Shown piece after piece: positions 62,267-64,000 of a stretch of DNA of 64,000 nucleotides (position 1 is its first letter; each line of letters begins with the position of its first letter). The notes beneath the pieces were generated by a model. That model had not been told where the DNA came from. It worked only from the letters and a program-made list of their open reading frames with translations, and did no database searches. The translations under genes were made by a program, and so were the position numbers. Source of the DNA: WHSW01 sp963842795 (lineage in GTDB: Bacteria; Actinomycetota; Thermoleophilia; Solirubrobacterales; 70-9); assembly GCA_963842795.1 (NCBI GenBank), contig CAWJHV010000040.1, forward strand, positions 1-64,000, read 5' to 3'.

Positions 62267-64000
62267 TTAGCAGCTGACCGGCGCCGGGTCGAGCCCGTCG
62301 ACAACCGCCGCGTTGTCGGCGCCGCTGCCGCAGTCGATCGCCAGGTCGGCGACGCCGTCGTTGGCGTTCAGGGTGTCGACGCCGGCGAGGCCGAAGAGGG
62401 AGTCGCTGCCGAGCCCACCGACGAGCACGTTCGCCAGGTCGTTCCCGGTGAGGCTGTCGTTGCCCGCACCGCCGGTGAGATTCTCGATCGTGGCGGCGAG
62501 CGAGTCGCGGAAGCCGAGGGCACCGTCCTGGGCGGAGCCGTCGTTGCCGGCGCCGGACCCGATCGTCGCGGTCACCGCCGTGGTCCGGCTCGCGTAGGTC
62601 GCGAGGTCGGTCCCCGGCCCGCCGGCGATCAAGTCGGCGTCGACGCCGCCGTCCAGCGTGTCGTTGCCCTCCCCGCCCGAAAGGCCGTCGTCGCCGGTGT
62701 CGCCGTTGAGGGTGTCGTTGGTGTCGGCCCCTCGCAGGGTGTCGTCTCCCGAGGCACCATTGAGGACGTCATTGCCGGAGCCGCCGAGCAGCAGATCGTC
62801 CCCGACGCCGCCGGTGAGCACGTTTGCCTTCGAGTTACCGGCGAGCGTGTCGTCGCCGAAGCCGCCCGTGAGCCGCTCGATGTCCGAGCCGATCGCGTCA
62901 CGCACCCCTGGCGGGCCATCCTCGGAACCGCCGTCGTCCGCTCCGCCGCCGATGTCCGCGCTTACGTTTCGCTCGTGATCCGCATAGCTCGCGGTGTCGA
63001 CTCCGGCACCGCCGCAGATCGTGTCCGCGCCCTCGAGACCCTTGATCGTGTCGTTGCCCCCGCGCCCCGCGATCAGGTCCGGGCCCGGCGTGCCGGTGAG
63101 CACGTCGTTGGCGTCGGTGCCCGCGACCGTCGCGGCGCCGCCCTGGCAGCCGGTGAACGCCGGGCCCCAGCTGGCGAAGTCGTCGTTGGCCGGGTTGTTG
63201 GTGCGGTTGACGGGCGTGCTGCCGTCGGCGTTCATCGTGTAGATCTCGTTGTTGGCGTCGCGGAAGCTGGTGAACGCGATCTGGGTGCCGTCGGGGGAGA
63301 ACGCGGGCGCCGTGTCGAACGCGCCGTTGTTCGTGAGGCGCACGGCAGAACCCGAACCGTCGGCGTTCATCGAGTAGATCTCGTATTGGGCGTCGCGGTC
63401 GGTCGAGAAGGCGATCGTCTCGCCGTCCGGCGAGAAGCTCGGCTGCCAGTCCCAGCTTGGGTGGTTGGTCCGGTTGACCGGGTCGGTCCCGTCGGCGTTC
63501 ATCACGTAGATGTCCATGTTGCCGCCACGATCGCTGCGGAATGCGATCAGCTCACCGTCAGGCGAGATCTCCGGGTCGGAGTCCGAGGCGGGATGGTCGG
63601 TGAGGTTCACCTGGCGGCTGCCGTCAGCGTTCATGACGAAGACGTCGTTGCTGCCGGCCCTGGAGCTCGTGAAGACGATCCGTCGCCCGTCAGGGGACCA
63701 ATCGGGTTGGCCGTCGAATGCCGCATTGGTCGTCAACTGGACGGGGTCGCTGCCGTCGGCGTTCGCGACGAAGATCTCCATGTCGCCGTCCCTGAAGCTG
63801 GAGTAGGCGATCCGCTGGCCGTCAGGCGAGAACGCGGGGGTGTACTCGTCCGACGACGGCTCGTTGGTCAGATTGGCGACCCCGCTTCCGTCAGCTCGCA
63901 TCGAGTAGATCTCGTAGGGCCCGTCGCGGTTGGTCTGGAACGCGAGCCGGCCGTTCTGTCCCGGCGGCGTCGCCAGGGCCGTTGGCGCGACCGCGAGCGC
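62267..64000 (-). CDS. Secreted TolB-type propeller fused to RTX calcium-binding repeats (partial)
   Basis: The frame is open to the right edge, where ALAVAPTALATPPGQNGRLA looks like the end of a signal peptide, so only the first residues are missing. Residues then form six TolB/WD40-like repeats of about 42 residues (FSPDGQRIAYSSFRDGDMEI, WSPDGRRIVFTSSRAGSNDV and so on). At about residue 290 it changes to RTX nonapeptide repeats (GGSGNDVLNGASGDDTLRGA, GGEGNDTLDGG), interrupted by beta segments such as TASYADHERNVSADIGGGAD. RTX repeats bind calcium and usually fold outside the cell. Adhesion or surface sensing is a guess. The stop is at 62267. Confidence 0.87.
   Translation of the reverse strand, partial: ALAVAPTALATPPGQNGRLAFQTNRDGPYEIYSMRADGSGVANLTNEPSSDEYTPAFSPDGQRIAYSSFRDGDMEIFVANADGSDPVQLTTNAAFDGQPDWSPDGRRIVFTSSRAGSNDVFVMNADGSRQVNLTDHPASDSDPEISPDGELIAFRSDRGGNMDIYVMNADGTDPVNRTNHPSWDWQPSFSPDGETIAFSTDRDAQYEIYSMNADGSGSAVRLTNNGAFDTAPAFSPDGTQIAFTSFRDANNEIYTMNADGSTPVNRTNNPANDDFASWGPAFTGCQGGAATVAGTDANDVLTGTPGPDLIAGRGGNDTIKGLEGADTICGGAGVDTASYADHERNVSADIGGGADDGGSEDGPPGVRDAIGSDIERLTGGFGDDTLAGNSKANVLTGGVGDDLLLGGSGNDVLNGASGDDTLRGADTNDTLNGDTGDDGLSGGEGNDTLDGGVDADLIAGGPGTDLATYASRTTAVTATIGSGAGNDGSAQDGALGFRDSLAATIENLTGGAGNDSLTGNDLANVLVGGLGSDSLFGLAGVDTLNANDGVADLAIDCGSGADNAAVVDGLDPAPVSC

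Overview
The window is high-GC DNA, about 70% G+C by eye. Gene content points to an actinobacterium, probably of the Thermoleophilia/Solirubrobacterales kind. The grounds are an ImuB-DUF6504-DnaE2 SOS cassette, actinobacterial-type SerC, classical menaquinone genes, many near-leaderless starts a few bases after a -10 hexamer, and rRNA with no spacer tRNA. The taxonomic call is inference; no database was searched.

Layout. 1-2.4 kb: damaged branched-chain amino-acid uptake genes (livF tail, substrate-binding lipoprotein) around a tandem repeat, then a small lipoprotein. 2.4-7.7 kb: a mutagenesis cassette behind a LexA box, plus a small gene with its own LexA-like palindrome. 7.7-13.8 kb: one complete rRNA operon on the minus strand. 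Its 23S gene is split at E. coli position 1931 by a group I intron carrying a LAGLIDADG endonuclease. 13.8-20.6 kb: tyrS, a class A penicillin-binding protein, 3-methyladenine glycosylase, argH and an SDR enzyme. 20.6-34.3 kb: a long minus-strand branched-chain amino-acid region. It has leuA behind a Leu-rich leader peptide with VOC/SDR/GNAT genes, then an XRE-cupin regulator with leuC-leuD-gdh-methyltransferase-leuB-ilvE-cimA-aminotransferase. 34-40 kb: AI-2E-type transporter, membrane protein, oxidoreductase, large secreted metalloprotease. 40-47 kb: serA/serC, YjbQ, DUF4389, ilvC and a DUF559 gene. 47-55.7 kb: menaquinone genes menE / menB-A-C-D / menF with a CHRD protein. 55.7-64 kb: a secreted propeller, ilvN/ilvB, TetR plus sulfoquinovose synthase, a membrane protein, and a TolB/RTX hybrid that runs off the right edge.

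The genes supply leucine, part of isoleucine/valine (cimA, ilvBN, ilvC, ilvE; ilvD is not here), serine, and the MenF-D-C-E-B-A part of menaquinone synthesis.

Most unusual signals: (1) the L1931 group I intron; (2) the leader peptide reading VNPRLDNLALLLLLPLRGE ahead of leuA; (3) a dispersed ~50-bp repeat that fills the serC/serA and menB/menA junctions, encodes the tail of IlvE, and has a related tandem array at the left edge; (4) a second LexA-like palindrome ahead of an unrecognised small gene. One caution applies throughout: at least eight otherwise sound genes carry single-base frameshifts, several as GGGC where codon GGC is expected. This points to sequencing or assembly error, so broken genes should not be read as biological pseudogenes.
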